From positions 496,001 to 560,000 of the forward strand of contig NZ_JADWYJ010000002.1 in NCBI RefSeq assembly GCF_021354595.1: 64,000 bases of DNA, read 5' to 3'. The DNA comes from Maribellus sp. CM-23. GTDB taxonomy: Bacteria > Bacteroidota > Bacteroidia > Bacteroidales > Prolixibacteraceae. Of this stretch, positions 1 to 10,149 are shown piece after piece. Made by a program: the position numbers and the translations under genes. The notes below the pieces were generated by a model. The model did not search any database, was not told where the DNA came from, and saw only the letters and a list, made by a program, of their open reading frames with translations. Numbering within the stretch: position 1 is the first letter of the stretch; each line of letters begins with the position of its first letter.

Positions 1-163
1 GGTATACGTAGCCATGTCGTTTACTAGAGATTTATTTGAACCGCGTTTATACCGATCGGGTGTACGTTATTCCGACATTGAACAAATGTATTACCAGTTT
101 AACACCATTTCGGTGATTATTAACGAGATGAACCTGAATACCAGAATCTGGACAAAAGAATAA
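1..163 (+). CDS. 3' end of an unidentified gene (partial)
   Basis: An open frame runs from the window edge (codons in phase with base 2) to a TAA at 161-163 and encodes the last 53 residues of a protein ending NLNTRIWTKE. The fragment is rich in Tyr, Ile and Asn and has no motif that I recognise, so no function is offered. It lies 27 bp upstream of the next gene on the same strand and may share its transcript. Confidence 0.6.
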   Translation, partial: VYVAMSFTRDLFEPRLYRSGVRYSDIEQMYYQFNTISVIINEMNLNTRIWTKE

Positions 164-190
164 ATAATCCCGAACTAAACAACAATCAAT

Positions 191-1246
191 ATGAAAACTA
201 TTATCACACCTATTTTTGTTCTGCTTAGTTTAATTGCTTTTGGACAAAACAACGCAATCTCCGATTTGTGGAAGCTTTATGGCGCACGTGATTTTGAATC
301 AGCTATCGAAAAAGCGAAGCCACTTCTCAACAACGATCCCAACAACGCTGATTTAAATTTAATAATCGGCCGGGCCTATGCAGACAAATCCGACTATCAG
401 AATGCCGTTCCCTATCTTCTTACAACGACAGAAAACGACACTGATAATTCGTGGCGAAAAGCCTGGGCGTATAACTATCTCGGAACTTGCTATTTTATGT
501 TGCAAAAATATGAGGAAGCCGAAAAATATCTAAATGAATGTATAAAGCTTAATGCAACAAAAAATGCTACAAACGACGCATACGGCAAGTCTTTACGTTT
601 GGGATACAATGAGTTCTATAATAGTTGGAAAATTGTTGAAACGGAACATTTTCGTTTCCATTTTCAGAAGATGGATGACGAAGATATTGCGATATATACT
701 TCGGTAAGAGAAAAGGCTTTTACCAAAATAAACGGCTTTTTTAATAGCGCCTTACCCAAAAAGATTGACTTTTTTGTTTGGGAATCAAAAGAAGATGCGA
801 AAAGTGTTCTGAAAGCCAATTTAGGTTTTGCAAAGCCTGAATTTTCCGTTGTACATTCTCACTACCAACAAACAAAAGGACATGAAATGACGCATGTTAT
901 TTCAAACTATTCAACCACCATGCTGGCGAAAACGGGGTTGATAAACGAAGGAACAGCAGTATGTTTCGATCAGACGACCCATGATAAAGAAAAAATCGTA
1001 AAAGGCTGGCTAAAAGCAAACAGTAAAAAAGTAGCCATCAAAGAAATCTGGTCAAATTGGGGAGCCTACCCAACAGAACTGACTTATCCGCTATCGGGTT
1101 TATTTGTTAAAGCTTTGATCGATAAATTCGGCCAAGAAAAATTTATTGCATTTTTTGGTGATCAAAGCTATGAACATGCAAAGACAGTATTCGGAGACGA
1201 ACTCGACAAATTCATAGATACATTTGAAGGGAAAATAAACTCTTAA
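191..1246 (+). CDS. Secreted TPR protein with a gluzincin-type (peptidase MA-like) metallopeptidase domain
   Basis: 351 residues. Residues 1-19 form a signal peptide ending AFGQ. Residues about 25-125 contain TPR-like helical repeats (for example NYLGTCYFMLQKYEEAEKYL). The second half resembles peptidase MA-like domains: the zinc motif HEMTH places metal ligands at H231 and H235 with general base E232, and NEGTA supplies a candidate third ligand at E253. It probably hydrolyses peptides in the periplasm or at the surface; substrate unknown. The start is the first ATG, directly before the signal peptide. It faces uvrA tail to tail. Confidence 0.8.
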   Translation: MKTIITPIFVLLSLIAFGQNNAISDLWKLYGARDFESAIEKAKPLLNNDPNNADLNLIIGRAYADKSDYQNAVPYLLTTTENDTDNSWRKAWAYNYLGTCYFMLQKYEEAEKYLNECIKLNATKNATNDAYGKSLRLGYNEFYNSWKIVETEHFRFHFQKMDDEDIAIYTSVREKAFTKINGFFNSALPKKIDFFVWESKEDAKSVLKANLGFAKPEFSVVHSHYQQTKGHEMTHVISNYSTTMLAKTGLINEGTAVCFDQTTHDKEKIVKGWLKANSKKVAIKEIWSNWGAYPTELTYPLSGLFVKALIDKFGQEKFIAFFGDQSYEHAKTVFGDELDKFIDTFEGKINS

Positions 1247-1275
1247 AACAAAATCAAGCATCCGGGATCAAGAAT

Positions 1276-4146
1276 CTAGATGCCCAGTTCCTGCTTCAGA
1301 AATTTAGCGGTGTGCGATTCTTTGTTTAAGGCCACTTCTTCGGGTGTTCCGGTGCAAAGGATTCGTCCGCCGTGTTTTCCGCCTTCAGGCCCCAAATCGA
1401 TGATGTGGTCGGCTACTTTTATCACATCCAGGTTGTGCTCAATTACAATGACTGTATTTCCCTTTTCCACCAGTTTATTCAGCACTTCGAGCAACACACG
1501 GATGTCCTCAAAATGCAGCCCGGTGGTGGGTTCATCAAGGATGTACAATGTTTTCCCGGTGTCGCGCTTGGCCAGTTCCGAGGCCAGTTTCACACGTTGC
1601 GACTCTCCTCCCGAAAGCGTTGTCGAAGACTGGCCCAGCGTGATGTATCCCAGTCCCACTTCCTTCAAGGTTTCCAACTTGGTGGAAATCGACGGAATAC
1701 TCTCAAAAAATTCCACGCCCTGGTTGATCGTCATATCCAGCACATCGCTGATGGATTTTCCCTTGTAGCGCACTTCCAGCGTTTCGCGGTTGTAGCGTTT
1801 GCCGTTGCATTTGTCGCAATGCACATACACATCGGGCAGGAAATTCATCTCGATAAGTTTGAGTCCCCCACCCTGGCACTCTTCACAACGGCCACCTTTT
1901 ACGTTAAATGAAAAACGCCCGGGTTTGTAGCCCCTGATCTTTGATTCGGGAAGCTGCGCAAACAGGTTCCGGATATCCGAAAAAACATTGGTGTAAGTAA
2001 CCGGGTTGGAGCGCGGTGTGCGTCCGATCGGCGACTGGTCTACTCGGATCACTTTGTCAATCAGTTTCAGCCCTTCCACTTTTTTGTAGGCCAGCGGATC
2101 TTTTACGCTTTTGTAAAAATGCTGGCTCAAAATGGGCTGCAAGGTTTCGTTGATCAGCGTTGATTTTCCGCTTCCCGAAACTCCGGTCACACAAATAAAT
2201 TTTCCGAGAGGGATTTCCAAATCCACATTTTGCAGGTTGTTCCCTGAACATCCAAATATCTTGAGTTTGTCTGCTTTTCCATTTCTCCGCTCAGCCGGAA
2301 TATCGATTTTTCGCCGATCGTTCAGGTAATCAGCAGTAAGTGTTTTGGCCTTCAGCACATCCTGTGGTTTTCCGGCAGCCACAATTTCACCACCGTGTCG
2401 CCCGGCCATCGGCCCCATGTCGATCAGGTGATCGGCGTGCATCATGGTATCTTTGTCGTGTTCCACCACAATCACCGAGTTTCCGGTATCACGCAGTTGT
2501 TCGAGCGCCTGGATAAGTTTCAGGTTATCGCGGTGATGCAAGCCAATGCTGGGTTCGTCGAGGATGTACAAAACATTTACCAGTTGCGAACCAATTTGCG
2601 TAGCCAGGCGGATGCGTTGCGATTCTCCTCCCGAGAGACTTTGTGCGGTGCGGTCGAGCGACAGGTAATTCAGTCCAACACCCAGCATAAATCCGAGGCG
2701 GTCGCGAATTTCCTTGATCACTTCGGTACCGATCATTCGCTGACGTTCGGTAACCCGGTCTTCCAAACCATCAAGCCAGGTTCCGAGTTCATCCAGATCC
2801 ATCTGCGCCAGTTCCGAAATATTTTTCCCATCGATCTTGAAATGCAGCGATTCCTTTTTCAACCGCCGCCCGTGACACTCGGGACATTCGATTTTCTTCA
2901 CAAACTGGTTGGCCCACTTTTGAGCTGTTTTCGAAGTATTTTCTTCGCGCTGCCCGTCGATGTACTTGATCACCCCTTCGTAGGTCATCATGTAATTCAG
3001 ACTGTTTCCGAGCGGTGTATTTTTTAGCTGAATACGTTCGTTCGAACCATATAAAACGGCATCGATCCCCTCTTCCGAAATATCTTTCATCGGAGTTTTC
3101 AGGTCGAAATCAAATTTCTCTCCCAAAGCCTCGATCTGCCAGAAAATAAGCGAATTTTTATAGGCTCCCAACGGGGCGATCCCACCTTTACCAATGCTCA
3201 GATTTTTATCAGGGATCACCTTGTCCATGTCAATCTCGGTGATACGCCCCAGTCCGTTACATTTCGGACAGGCCCCCTGAGGCGAGTTAAACGAGAAATT
3301 ATGCGGTGCCGGCTCTGCGTAAGAAATCCCGGTGCTGGGACACATCAGCAAACGGCTGTAATACTTGGCTTCGTTGGTGTCGTTATTAAGGATCATCAGC
3401 ACTCCATGACCGTGTTTCAAGGCGGTCTGAATGCTGTCTTTTAACCGTTTTGTGGAAGCTTCGTCCACCACCAGCTTATCGATCAGAATCTCGATAAAGT
3501 GGTTTTTATAACGATCCACTTTGTGGTTGTGACGAATCTCTGTCAACTCACCATCCACACGGGCAGTTAAAAATCCTTTGCGCAAAATCGACTCAAACAA
3601 CTCGCGGTAATGTCCTTTTCTTCCTTTTACTACAGGCGCCAGAATATGAATGCGCTTGCCCGCAAAATCGGTTTTTATCAGCTGAATGATCTTCTCTTCG
3701 GTGTACTTCACCATTTTCTCGCCCGTGTTGTATGAATAGGCTTCACCGGCGCGGGCATATAGCAAACGCAAAAAATCATACACCTCGGTAACCGTTCCCA
3801 CCGTTGAACGCGGGTTGCGGGTGGTCACTTTCTGCTCGATGGAAATAACCGGGCTCAATCCCGTGATCTTGTCCACATCGGGGCGCTCCATGTTTCCGAG
3901 AAACGAACGGGCGTAAGCTGAAAACGTTTCAATGTAGCGGCGCTGGCCTTCGGCATAAATGGTATCGAAAGCAAGCGACGATTTACCACTTCCGCTCAAG
4001 CCGGTAATCACGGTGAGCTTATTGCGCGGAATTTCTACATCGACATTCTTCAGGTTGTGAACCCGCGCACCGTGTACAATAATTTTATCTTCCGATTCAA
4101 GCTCAGCTAACTGAACTTCGGTATTTGCATTTACTTTTTCGGTCAT
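1276..4146 (-). CDS. uvrA: UvrABC excinuclease subunit A
   Basis: 956 residues, the normal size for UvrA, the ATPase that finds bulky DNA lesions and loads UvrB in nucleotide excision repair. Two ABC-type nucleotide-binding halves are complete: Walker [10 protein letters not shown] near residue 50 and GVSGSGKST near 655, ABC signatures LSGGESQR in both halves, and zinc modules CPKC/CPECHG in the first half and CEEC...CDKCNG in the second. An in-frame TTG at 4194 would add 16 residues, but the ATG at 4146 preceded by GAGAAG gives the standard N-terminus. It starts 51 bp after the lytic transglycosylase gene, probably as one operon. Confidence 0.97.
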   Translation of the reverse strand: MTEKVNANTEVQLAELESEDKIIVHGARVHNLKNVDVEIPRNKLTVITGLSGSGKSSLAFDTIYAEGQRRYIETFSAYARSFLGNMERPDVDKITGLSPVISIEQKVTTRNPRSTVGTVTEVYDFLRLLYARAGEAYSYNTGEKMVKYTEEKIIQLIKTDFAGKRIHILAPVVKGRKGHYRELFESILRKGFLTARVDGELTEIRHNHKVDRYKNHFIEILIDKLVVDEASTKRLKDSIQTALKHGHGVLMILNNDTNEAKYYSRLLMCPSTGISYAEPAPHNFSFNSPQGACPKCNGLGRITEIDMDKVIPDKNLSIGKGGIAPLGAYKNSLIFWQIEALGEKFDFDLKTPMKDISEEGIDAVLYGSNERIQLKNTPLGNSLNYMMTYEGVIKYIDGQREENTSKTAQKWANQFVKKIECPECHGRRLKKESLHFKIDGKNISELAQMDLDELGTWLDGLEDRVTERQRMIGTEVIKEIRDRLGFMLGVGLNYLSLDRTAQSLSGGESQRIRLATQIGSQLVNVLYILDEPSIGLHHRDNLKLIQALEQLRDTGNSVIVVEHDKDTMMHADHLIDMGPMAGRHGGEIVAAGKPQDVLKAKTLTADYLNDRRKIDIPAERRNGKADKLKIFGCSGNNLQNVDLEIPLGKFICVTGVSGSGKSTLINETLQPILSQHFYKSVKDPLAYKKVEGLKLIDKVIRVDQSPIGRTPRSNPVTYTNVFSDIRNLFAQLPESKIRGYKPGRFSFNVKGGRCEECQGGGLKLIEMNFLPDVYVHCDKCNGKRYNRETLEVRYKGKSISDVLDMTINQGVEFFESIPSISTKLETLKEVGLGYITLGQSSTTLSGGESQRVKLASELAKRDTGKTLYILDEPTTGLHFEDIRVLLEVLNKLVEKGNTVIVIEHNLDVIKVADHIIDLGPEGGKHGGRILCTGTPEEVALNKESHTAKFLKQELGI

Positions 4147-4197
4147 TTTCTTCTCAAATCTTCGCCGGTTTGTTATTTCCGGATGGAACAACAAACT

Positions 4198-5115
4198 CTA
4201 CAACTGGGGTATTTCTACCCAATATCTTTTTTTGCCGGAATAGGTCAACGTATTTTCGCGTAGCCAGGGATTAAAATCTTTGAACACCTTGTAACTCAAT
4301 CCTTGTTCTTTTGCGTAGTCGGCAAAATTGGCTACCGATCCTGTAATCTCCACTTGTTTCGTCGGGATCACCGGATATTTGTCTTTGTCGGCCACATAAA
4401 AATTGTATTTCTCCGGATTTTCGAGGATCAGTTTCAGCGCCATAATACGATAAACATAACGTGCAGTTTCGGTGGTAATCAGCAAGTCGTAATAATCATC
4501 CTGCCGCTGAATGTCCATTTGTCGCTGCACACCTGTCATTCCTCGATTATACGATGCCGCCACCAGGGTCCAGCTGCCAAACTTCTCGTAGGCATCTTTC
4601 AGGTAATCGCAGGCGGCACGCGTAGCTTTTTCGATGTGGTAGCGTTCGTCCACCTCGCTGTTTACTTCCAAACCATAGTCGCCGGCTGTTCCTTTCATAA
4701 ACTGCCAAAAACCCGCGGCACTGGCTGGGGAAATGGCCCGCGGATTGAAACCACTTTCGGCCACCGCCAGGTATTTAAAATCGTCGTGAATTCCTTCTTC
4801 TTTTAAAATGGGCTCAATGATCGGGAAATAACGGGGGGCCAGTTTGATTAAGCGGATCGTTTGCGAATGAAAATAGGCATTGGAAAGCAATTCGCGGTCG
4901 AGTGCCTCTTTCACATAAAAACGATCGAGTGGCAAAGATTCTCCGGCAAAACTTGCCTTTTCGGGGATTTCCACCGCTTCGAAACGTACTTCTCTTTTAG
5001 AGGCATCCTTGGGTTCTTCGGGGCGTGCCGATCCCAGCAGCATCAAAATCAGAACTACATTCCCCACCAACAATACAGGTACTGACACCTTCCACCACTT
5101 CTTGTTCTTCGTCAT
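4198..5115 (-). CDS. Membrane-anchored lytic transglycosylase (SLT/GH23 domain)
   Basis: 305 residues. A short basic stretch is followed by a hydrophobic anchor (VSVPVLLVGNVVLILMLL, residues 9-26), then a Slt/MltD-type catalytic domain at about 95-230. The signature LAVAESGFNP places catalytic Glu at 120, followed by AAGFWQFM and the AASYNRG motif. The enzyme cleaves the MurNAc-GlcNAc bond of peptidoglycan with formation of 1,6-anhydroMurNAc. A TTG 14 codons upstream is in frame, but the ATG at 5115 has a clear AAGGAG 7 nt upstream, unusual for this genome. First gene of a likely operon with uvrA. Confidence 0.88.
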   Translation of the reverse strand: MTKNKKWWKVSVPVLLVGNVVLILMLLGSARPEEPKDASKREVRFEAVEIPEKASFAGESLPLDRFYVKEALDRELLSNAYFHSQTIRLIKLAPRYFPIIEPILKEEGIHDDFKYLAVAESGFNPRAISPASAAGFWQFMKGTAGDYGLEVNSEVDERYHIEKATRAACDYLKDAYEKFGSWTLVAASYNRGMTGVQRQMDIQRQDDYYDLLITTETARYVYRIMALKLILENPEKYNFYVADKDKYPVIPTKQVEITGSVANFADYAKEQGLSYKVFKDFNPWLRENTLTYSGKKRYWVEIPQL

Positions 5116-5194
5116 GTTATTGCTCCTTGTTTTATTACCGGCACATTTGAGTATCAAAAAAATAGTGTTCGCAAACGCACCGGAAATGAATGTT

Positions 5195-5224
5195 CAAAAA
5201 TACATTATTACCCTTGCTAAACAA
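5195..5224 (-). promoter_or_regulatory. Predicted promoter for the transglycosylase-uvrA operon
   Basis: On the minus strand TTG (5224-5222) is followed after 19 bp by TATTTTTG (5202-5195), a match to the Bacteroidota -33/-7 consensus TTG...TAnnTTTG. Transcription would start near 5188, leaving a leader of about 70 nt before the ATG at 5115. Confidence 0.55.
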
Positions 5225-5254
5225 TGAAAAAGGCCTGACTGTTTGTCAAGCCTT
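5224..5254 (-). terminator. Intrinsic terminator after the LVIVD lipoprotein gene
   Basis: On the minus strand AAGGCTTGAC, a 5-nt loop and GTCAGGCCTT form a stem with one mismatch, followed by a T run. It lies 70 bp beyond the stop at 5324 and abuts the promoter of the next operon. Confidence 0.65.
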
Positions 5255-5323
5255 AAAATATATTTCTTTTTACCTCAGGAATAAAACCAATATTCGGGAG
5301 GAAACTTTTTTGTTTGCTGAATA

Positions 5324-6607
5324 TCAATCGTTCGTATCAACCGGAATAAAACTTATTTGCTGAATATCCTGAAGGTCGGAATAATCATAGAGATAAAAAC
5401 CGTCCTCGCCAATCATAAACAGGTAATCGTTTAACGGAATCACATCGTAAGCATTAATATTGGGGAATGTCGCAATATGGTTTTCGGAGATGTGTATTTT
5501 ATCACTTGCATCGTACACTTTCAAACCCGCCTCGCCGTCGCACACAAAAAGAATTTCGTCGTCGATTCCAAGCCCATAGGGACCTTCCATCGGGTAAGAA
5601 GCAATCAACGTATTGTTCACATAATCATCGGATAATTGAAGTACATCGAGTCGGTTTACAGCACCGCCACAAGTGTTTCCACCGCGCAGCGTAATATACG
5701 CATAGCCATCGGCCACCACTACCGGGTCGCAACTGGTGGTATGCCAGAAAGAGCTTAAATATTTAGGCACCGTGGGCACTTCCAGGCTAAAAACACGCAT
5801 TCCGGACTGCATTCCAAAAAACATGTGATCATCGTAAATAAACATGGTTTCCACATCCCAGCCCACATTTTGCTGTCCAATTTCTTTGGGCTGCTGATCA
5901 TTGTTTATGTCAAATATATGCAGCATAGCACGGTCTACCGTATACAAGTAGGTGTTGTACAGCCCAAAGCGCGCCATGGAGCCGCCCACTCCGAAAGTAC
6001 TGCCCTGCGGTACAGAACCACCTCCGTTGGCCATGTCGGACATAAAAAGATTGTCTCGGTTCGAGAAAAAATACACCGGGTAATAATGATATTCCATCTT
6101 CTGGCGAACACGGGTAATTTTCCAGTCTATCACCACTCCCTTTTCTTCGTCAATGTCGGCCAGCCGGTAGTTTTCGTCGTATTTCGGCAAGGTATAAGGA
6201 AAAACATCTTCAACGCGGTTTACTTCTTTGGGATTGTCAATATCACTGATATCAATGGCCACCAAATCAATATAACTATCGGCGTAAAGCGTGTTGTTTT
6301 TGATCGCAATATCCACGTTCCCGGGAATTTCAATAAAACCGAGGTTTTCAGGATTAGCGGGATTTGTCATGTCAAGGATATGAACCCCTTCAAACACTTC
6401 GTTCACAAACAAAAGGTTGTCTTTGAAATAGATCTTTCCGGGAACTTCCATAGTGCGCGATTCGGTAACTTTTACCGCCGACCTAAGTTCTTCGTAAGTC
6501 AGATAAACAGGCGCATTGGCCGTAAATTCTTCGGTGTACTCATCTTTACAGGCCCAAACCAATAGCAGTAAAATAACGAGGCCGATTGTATTTTGTATAG
6601 TTTTCAT
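5324..6607 (-). CDS. Lipoprotein with LVIVD-type beta-propeller repeats
   Basis: 427 residues. A lipoprotein signal (LLLVWAC then K-D-E) predicts lipidation at Cys20. The rest consists of repeated blades of the LVIVD kind, in which a 'GVHILDMTNPANPENLGF' type segment recurs (VAIDISDIDNPKEV, LHIFDINNDQQPKEI, LKVYDASD). Proteins of this family form beta-propellers outside the inner membrane; most have no known function. It is 12 bp downstream of a beta-barrel protein gene and very likely co-transcribed, so the two may form a surface pair. Confidence 0.78.
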   Translation of the reverse strand: MKTIQNTIGLVILLLLVWACKDEYTEEFTANAPVYLTYEELRSAVKVTESRTMEVPGKIYFKDNLLFVNEVFEGVHILDMTNPANPENLGFIEIPGNVDIAIKNNTLYADSYIDLVAIDISDIDNPKEVNRVEDVFPYTLPKYDENYRLADIDEEKGVVIDWKITRVRQKMEYHYYPVYFFSNRDNLFMSDMANGGGSVPQGSTFGVGGSMARFGLYNTYLYTVDRAMLHIFDINNDQQPKEIGQQNVGWDVETMFIYDDHMFFGMQSGMRVFSLEVPTVPKYLSSFWHTTSCDPVVVADGYAYITLRGGNTCGGAVNRLDVLQLSDDYVNNTLIASYPMEGPYGLGIDDEILFVCDGEAGLKVYDASDKIHISENHIATFPNINAYDVIPLNDYLFMIGEDGFYLYDYSDLQDIQQISFIPVDTND

Positions 6608-6619
6608 AGGTCTTAATTT

Positions 6620-7390
6620 TTAGTTGAAGATGATACCCAGTTTAATGGTTAAGCGGTTGTAATCGATGTCGAGTTCGTAGTCGCTTTCACCCGAATAATT
6701 CAGGCGGTGATACTGGTAACCTACAGCAAAGTTCATCCCAAATGTGGGCGAAAACATGTGCTGATAACCCAAGCCGGGATTGATAAGAAGGCCGCCTTTA
6801 CTGTCGAGGGGTTCCGCACTTACGTTTCCGGGCCGCGGCCAGATGTCTATCCAGTTGGGGACAATATCATAATACAGGGCGTTCGACTCCTCGATCGCAA
6901 CCTGGTAACCTGCTTTCAGAAAAAAGTAGGGCGATGAAGGATTATCGTGTAGTTTATATTCCAGGTTGGCAAAAACCGGAAGAAAAGACTCCTTTAGAAA
7001 TTCGATTCCGGTCCCGACTCCGACAGAAAAACGGGGAACAACGTGGTAGTTTACGGAGCCGGTCATGCTAAATGGTGCATTCTGGCTATTATCGGCATTA
7101 CCTACCAAAACGCCTAATTCAACGCGGTAAAAGAACTTTGAATCCGGCATCGTTTGGTTAAAACTTCGGGTACCACTCACTCGTTTTACAGCAATGGTAT
7201 CGATCTCGTTCCGGTCAAACACCCAGAGGTTTCCGGCAGTAAATACACTCACATTTTTCTGATCGGGAGAATAGGAATACTTTCCTTTTAGAATGGTTCC
7301 GTTTTTCAGGTAGATGTACCCTTTTTCAGCTTGCGGAAAAGCTGTCAGCGTTACAAAAAACGTAAACAACAACAGACACAACTTTTTCAT
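6620..7390 (-). CDS. Outer-membrane beta-barrel protein with an N-terminal beta domain
   Basis: 256 residues with a signal peptide ending TAFPQ. Residues about 22-65 contain GYIYLKNGTILKGKY, a small beta motif frequent at the start of Bacteroidota secreted proteins. From about residue 88 onward, alternating hydrophobic strands with aromatic girdles (VELGVLVG, FSVGVGTGIEF, YFFLKAGYQVAI, LGYQHMF, TIKLGIIFN) indicate an eight- to ten-stranded barrel ending in a terminal aromatic/aliphatic strand. Promoter gene of the pair with the LVIVD lipoprotein. Ligand unknown. Confidence 0.7.
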   Translation of the reverse strand: MKKLCLLLFTFFVTLTAFPQAEKGYIYLKNGTILKGKYSYSPDQKNVSVFTAGNLWVFDRNEIDTIAVKRVSGTRSFNQTMPDSKFFYRVELGVLVGNADNSQNAPFSMTGSVNYHVVPRFSVGVGTGIEFLKESFLPVFANLEYKLHDNPSSPYFFLKAGYQVAIEESNALYYDIVPNWIDIWPRPGNVSAEPLDSKGGLLINPGLGYQHMFSPTFGMNFAVGYQYHRLNYSGESDYELDIDYNRLTIKLGIIFN

Positions 7391-7580
7391 GAGTTTAAAA
7401 TTTCAGGTTATCAAAGTCATCATATAAAAAACCGAACCTTATCAAAGAGAGTAAATCGAAGATTTGCGCACTCGCTGCTAGAGTTTGGTTTGGGGATAGA
7501 TGCAAAAAATGGTGGAAAGGTTGCGTAGGGAGGCGTAATTACTCGGGAGATTAATATTTCCGGGATATGGGGAAAGAAAA

Positions 7581-7610
7581 AAACCAGCGCCCCCAAAAGG
7601 CCGCTGGTTT
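7581..7610 (-). terminator. Intrinsic terminator in the 7391-7773 gap
   Basis: Perfect 9-bp arms AAACCAGCG/CGCTGGTTT around a 12-nt loop; on the minus strand the stem runs into seven Ts. No gene ends beside it: the nearest upstream minus-strand gene already has its own terminator at 7735-7758. The 7391-7773 gap shows no other convincing feature. Confidence 0.6.
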
Positions 7611-7734
7611 TACATACAGACAAAAGTCTTCTTTAACCAAACTAACTATTGAAAGCAGGAACTGAGAACTATGTCCTACTTCGACTCAATCAACAAACGT
7701 TTCGTTCGAAGGTCTGGCTTTATGCGAACAAAAA

Positions 7735-7758
7735 GGGGAAGCTCAATTGAGCTTCCCC
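7735..7758 (-). terminator. Intrinsic terminator of the first SusC/SusD operon
   Basis: The perfect palindrome GGGGAAGCTCAATTGAGCTTCCCC followed on the minus strand by TTTTT lies 16 bp after the stop codon of the small lipoprotein gene (the quoted arms are GGGGAAGCTC and GAGCTTCCCC). Confidence 0.85.
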
Positions 7759-7773
7759 TCTATTTATAAGAAT

Positions 7774-8121
7774 CTAATTCCTTTTTGTTAATGTTAGCGA
7801 TACGGGCCTTTCGATATCCCCGCCAACATAAACCTGATACTGGACGTTTCCGGTATCATAAGTATCCCCGTTGATAACAACAGTAGCAGCTACAAAATAA
7901 TTACCGGACTCAAGCCCTGAAAAAATAAAGTCTCCATTCGCATCTGTAGTCGTTGTTTTATAAACGCTGGTAGGCGAATCGTATAGTTTTACCGTAATAT
8001 TGGCCATTTGCGCTTCAACACCGCTACCTTCAACTTTCGTTGTCCCGATTATTGTACCATCTTCTTCGCTACATGCTGCAAATAAGAATACGCACAACAG
8101 TATATAAATAATCTTCTTCAT
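7774..8121 (-). CDS. Small lipoprotein with a CarboxypepD_reg-like/Cna-B-type domain
   Basis: 115 residues. A lipobox LFAAC gives lipid attachment near residue 17. The remainder is one beta-sandwich of the carboxypeptidase-regulatory-like type: NITVKLYD, TTTTDANGDFIFSGLESGNYFV, then a final strand PVSLTLTKR. An upstream in-frame codon would add 14 residues overlapping the SusD gene; the ATG at 8121 before the signal sequence is preferred and leaves a 20-bp gap to SusD. Third gene of the first SusC-SusD operon; probably an accessory surface glycan-binding or structural subunit. Confidence 0.75.
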   Translation of the reverse strand: MKKIIYILLCVFLFAACSEEDGTIIGTTKVEGSGVEAQMANITVKLYDSPTSVYKTTTTDANGDFIFSGLESGNYFVAATVVINGDTYDTGNVQYQVYVGGDIERPVSLTLTKRN

Positions 8122-8141
8122 ATCGTAATCAATTTGTTTTA

Positions 8142-10130
8142 TTATTCTAATACGTTTTTCCACTTTTCAGTTCTTCCGGTAAACCACATTGGAAGATCGT
8201 AGTTGTCATGTCCACTTATCTGAGCCCATGCTTCAGGGTCTGATGCCTGAACACTTGCAGGATAAGTATTACGTTCTTTCCATCGGTACAACTCCAAAAT
8301 ATTGCTCGGGTTATCACCTAAATATTTAATCAAACGACGTGCTGCGGTAAAACAGTACTCGTAATTCAATACGTTATAGTTCATATGCAACTGAACATAA
8401 ATTGCATAAACCTTCTCCTGGTCCGAAAGCAAATCAAAGCGTTGTGCTGCTTTTTCAGCAAACATTGACGCATCGTAGCGTTCATCCGGTCGATCATTTA
8501 TCCTGGAGTCTGACATTGAATTAGGAAATCCGGGAACCGTACTTTTGGTATTCTTATTATTTACATTTAGGTCGTACCAAAAATCGCTGGATAATTCAAT
8601 TGCTTTTTTATAGTGTTCTCTTGCACTCATCGGTGTAGCTCCAAAACCACGAACAGCAGCTTCAGCAAAATTCAACTGAACTTCTGCAGCATTCAGGGTA
8701 GGATAACGTAAATTCGAGTTATAGATTGCCCTCATGTTGTATTCACTGGTCATTACACCTGCTTTTCCAAGCACCCAACCTGAATCATCATTATTGGCAA
8801 CTCTTTCACGAAGTTTTTCGCGAAGGAACTCATCCCTTTCCGAGAGTGGCACTAAAACATTGTTAACATAGAGTCTGATTTCATCCTCACCATCACCATT
8901 CGGATTGGTAATTTTGAACACGTCAATGCTTTCATCTGTCATACAAGGATCGTCGATGTAATACCCTCTTACCACTTTACTCAAATAGCTGTTCGGATCG
9001 TTACCGTTATCCCATTTGTTGTCATTTCCAAAATAATAACCTCTGAAATCAGGCGATATCATATAAGCTACCCTTGGGTCAACATCACCATTTTTCAAGC
9101 CCTCTTTATTGGCACCAACATTATCTGCCGAATAATACTTCAATCCATTCCCTGCATCTTTCTCTACAGGAACAAGGTTCATTATGTCAGTGAATTTCTT
9201 AGGAACTCTTAATGTATAAGGATTCTCTCTAAAAGCACGTGTAATACCAAGTTCTGATTGTAATCTGGCCGGATCAACAATAGCCAAATCCGCGATTCCG
9301 GCAACATCTGTATAAGTATCAAAGATAGGTTTCCCCTGCAACTCTGAAAGAACCGTGCTAGTAAGTTCAGGTAGCTGCTCACTAACGGTCATTGCCCAAC
9401 GTAATCTTAATGAGTTAGCATATTTACGCCATTGGTCAATATTCCCGTTAAAAAGAACATCCTGGGCCGAGAACAAAGTTTCTTCGGTACTCGAAAGCTC
9501 CAGAGTTGAAAGGTACTCTTCAATTTCTTTCACTTCCTGCAGAATTATAGGATAAATTTCACTTTGCCCCTTGTATACTGCTTTATCTCCGTCCAAAGCT
9601 CCTGCTGAGCCAGTAGCTATATACGGAACTTCGTCATATAAATCGGTAGCTCTTTGATAAACATAAGCCTTCAACAAGTGCAACAATCTTATGTAAAGTT
9701 CATCGAGTGTTGATGGGCTTTCCATATTGTTGTACTCTCTTTGTCCCCAAAGAATACCAACAATCCATTGACTGTTTGCGTTGTTAAAAACGGTATTATT
9801 GAATGAACCGGTTCCCCAGTCGTTTTCAACATCCATAAGAGCATAAGAGAAGCCATATTCAGCAATTGTAAAAGGCGTTTGCACGCCCGACCCCAAAATA
9901 CGTTGTCCCGATCTCTGAATATGATATTGTGTTCCATAGTCTCCGCGAAGAAAGTATCCCCTGGTAAGCTGTGAAGTAAAATAACCCGAGAGTACACTTA
10001 CTCCTGACGCATCTGCAGCCTGTTTCGAAAATCCATCAGGATTCTGAAACAGTTCCTCCAACTTATCCTGGCAACCTACTGTTAAGAACAGTGCCAAAAC
10101 AATTGCTACTATTTTATTATAATATTTCAT
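8142..10130 (-). CDS. SusD/RagB-family outer-membrane lipoprotein (SusD-like_2 type)
   Basis: 662 residues. Lipobox TVGC followed by QDKLEELFQNPDG. The early-helical part contains ILWGQREYNNMESPS and LKAYVYQRATDLYDEVPY, the TPR-like core in which SusD homologues pack against SusC. The C-terminal half carries AEVQLNFAEAAVRGFG and the final NYDLPMWF segment typical of the SusD-like_2 group. It acts as the lid and glycan- or peptide-capturing lipoprotein of the adjacent TonB-dependent transporter. It lies 19 bp behind its SusC gene. Ligand cannot be read from sequence. Confidence 0.9.
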   Translation of the reverse strand: MKYYNKIVAIVLALFLTVGCQDKLEELFQNPDGFSKQAADASGVSVLSGYFTSQLTRGYFLRGDYGTQYHIQRSGQRILGSGVQTPFTIAEYGFSYALMDVENDWGTGSFNNTVFNNANSQWIVGILWGQREYNNMESPSTLDELYIRLLHLLKAYVYQRATDLYDEVPYIATGSAGALDGDKAVYKGQSEIYPIILQEVKEIEEYLSTLELSSTEETLFSAQDVLFNGNIDQWRKYANSLRLRWAMTVSEQLPELTSTVLSELQGKPIFDTYTDVAGIADLAIVDPARLQSELGITRAFRENPYTLRVPKKFTDIMNLVPVEKDAGNGLKYYSADNVGANKEGLKNGDVDPRVAYMISPDFRGYYFGNDNKWDNGNDPNSYLSKVVRGYYIDDPCMTDESIDVFKITNPNGDGEDEIRLYVNNVLVPLSERDEFLREKLRERVANNDDSGWVLGKAGVMTSEYNMRAIYNSNLRYPTLNAAEVQLNFAEAAVRGFGATPMSAREHYKKAIELSSDFWYDLNVNNKNTKSTVPGFPNSMSDSRINDRPDERYDASMFAEKAAQRFDLLSDQEKVYAIYVQLHMNYNVLNYEYCFTAARRLIKYLGDNPSNILELYRWKERNTYPASVQASDPEAWAQISGHDNYDLPMWFTGRTEKWKNVLE

Positions 10131-10149
10131 AGTTGATCTTCTTTAAGAA

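Noticed and set aside
1280..3027. Long plus-strand ORFs opposite uvrA (162, 179 and 210 codons)
   Set aside because: They lie wholly inside the strongly conserved uvrA gene, overlap each other in different frames and show no domain or signal; they are shadows.
7420..7623. 67-codon minus-strand ORF upstream of the barrel protein gene
   Set aside because: It runs through a perfect terminator hairpin and has no recognisable protein features.
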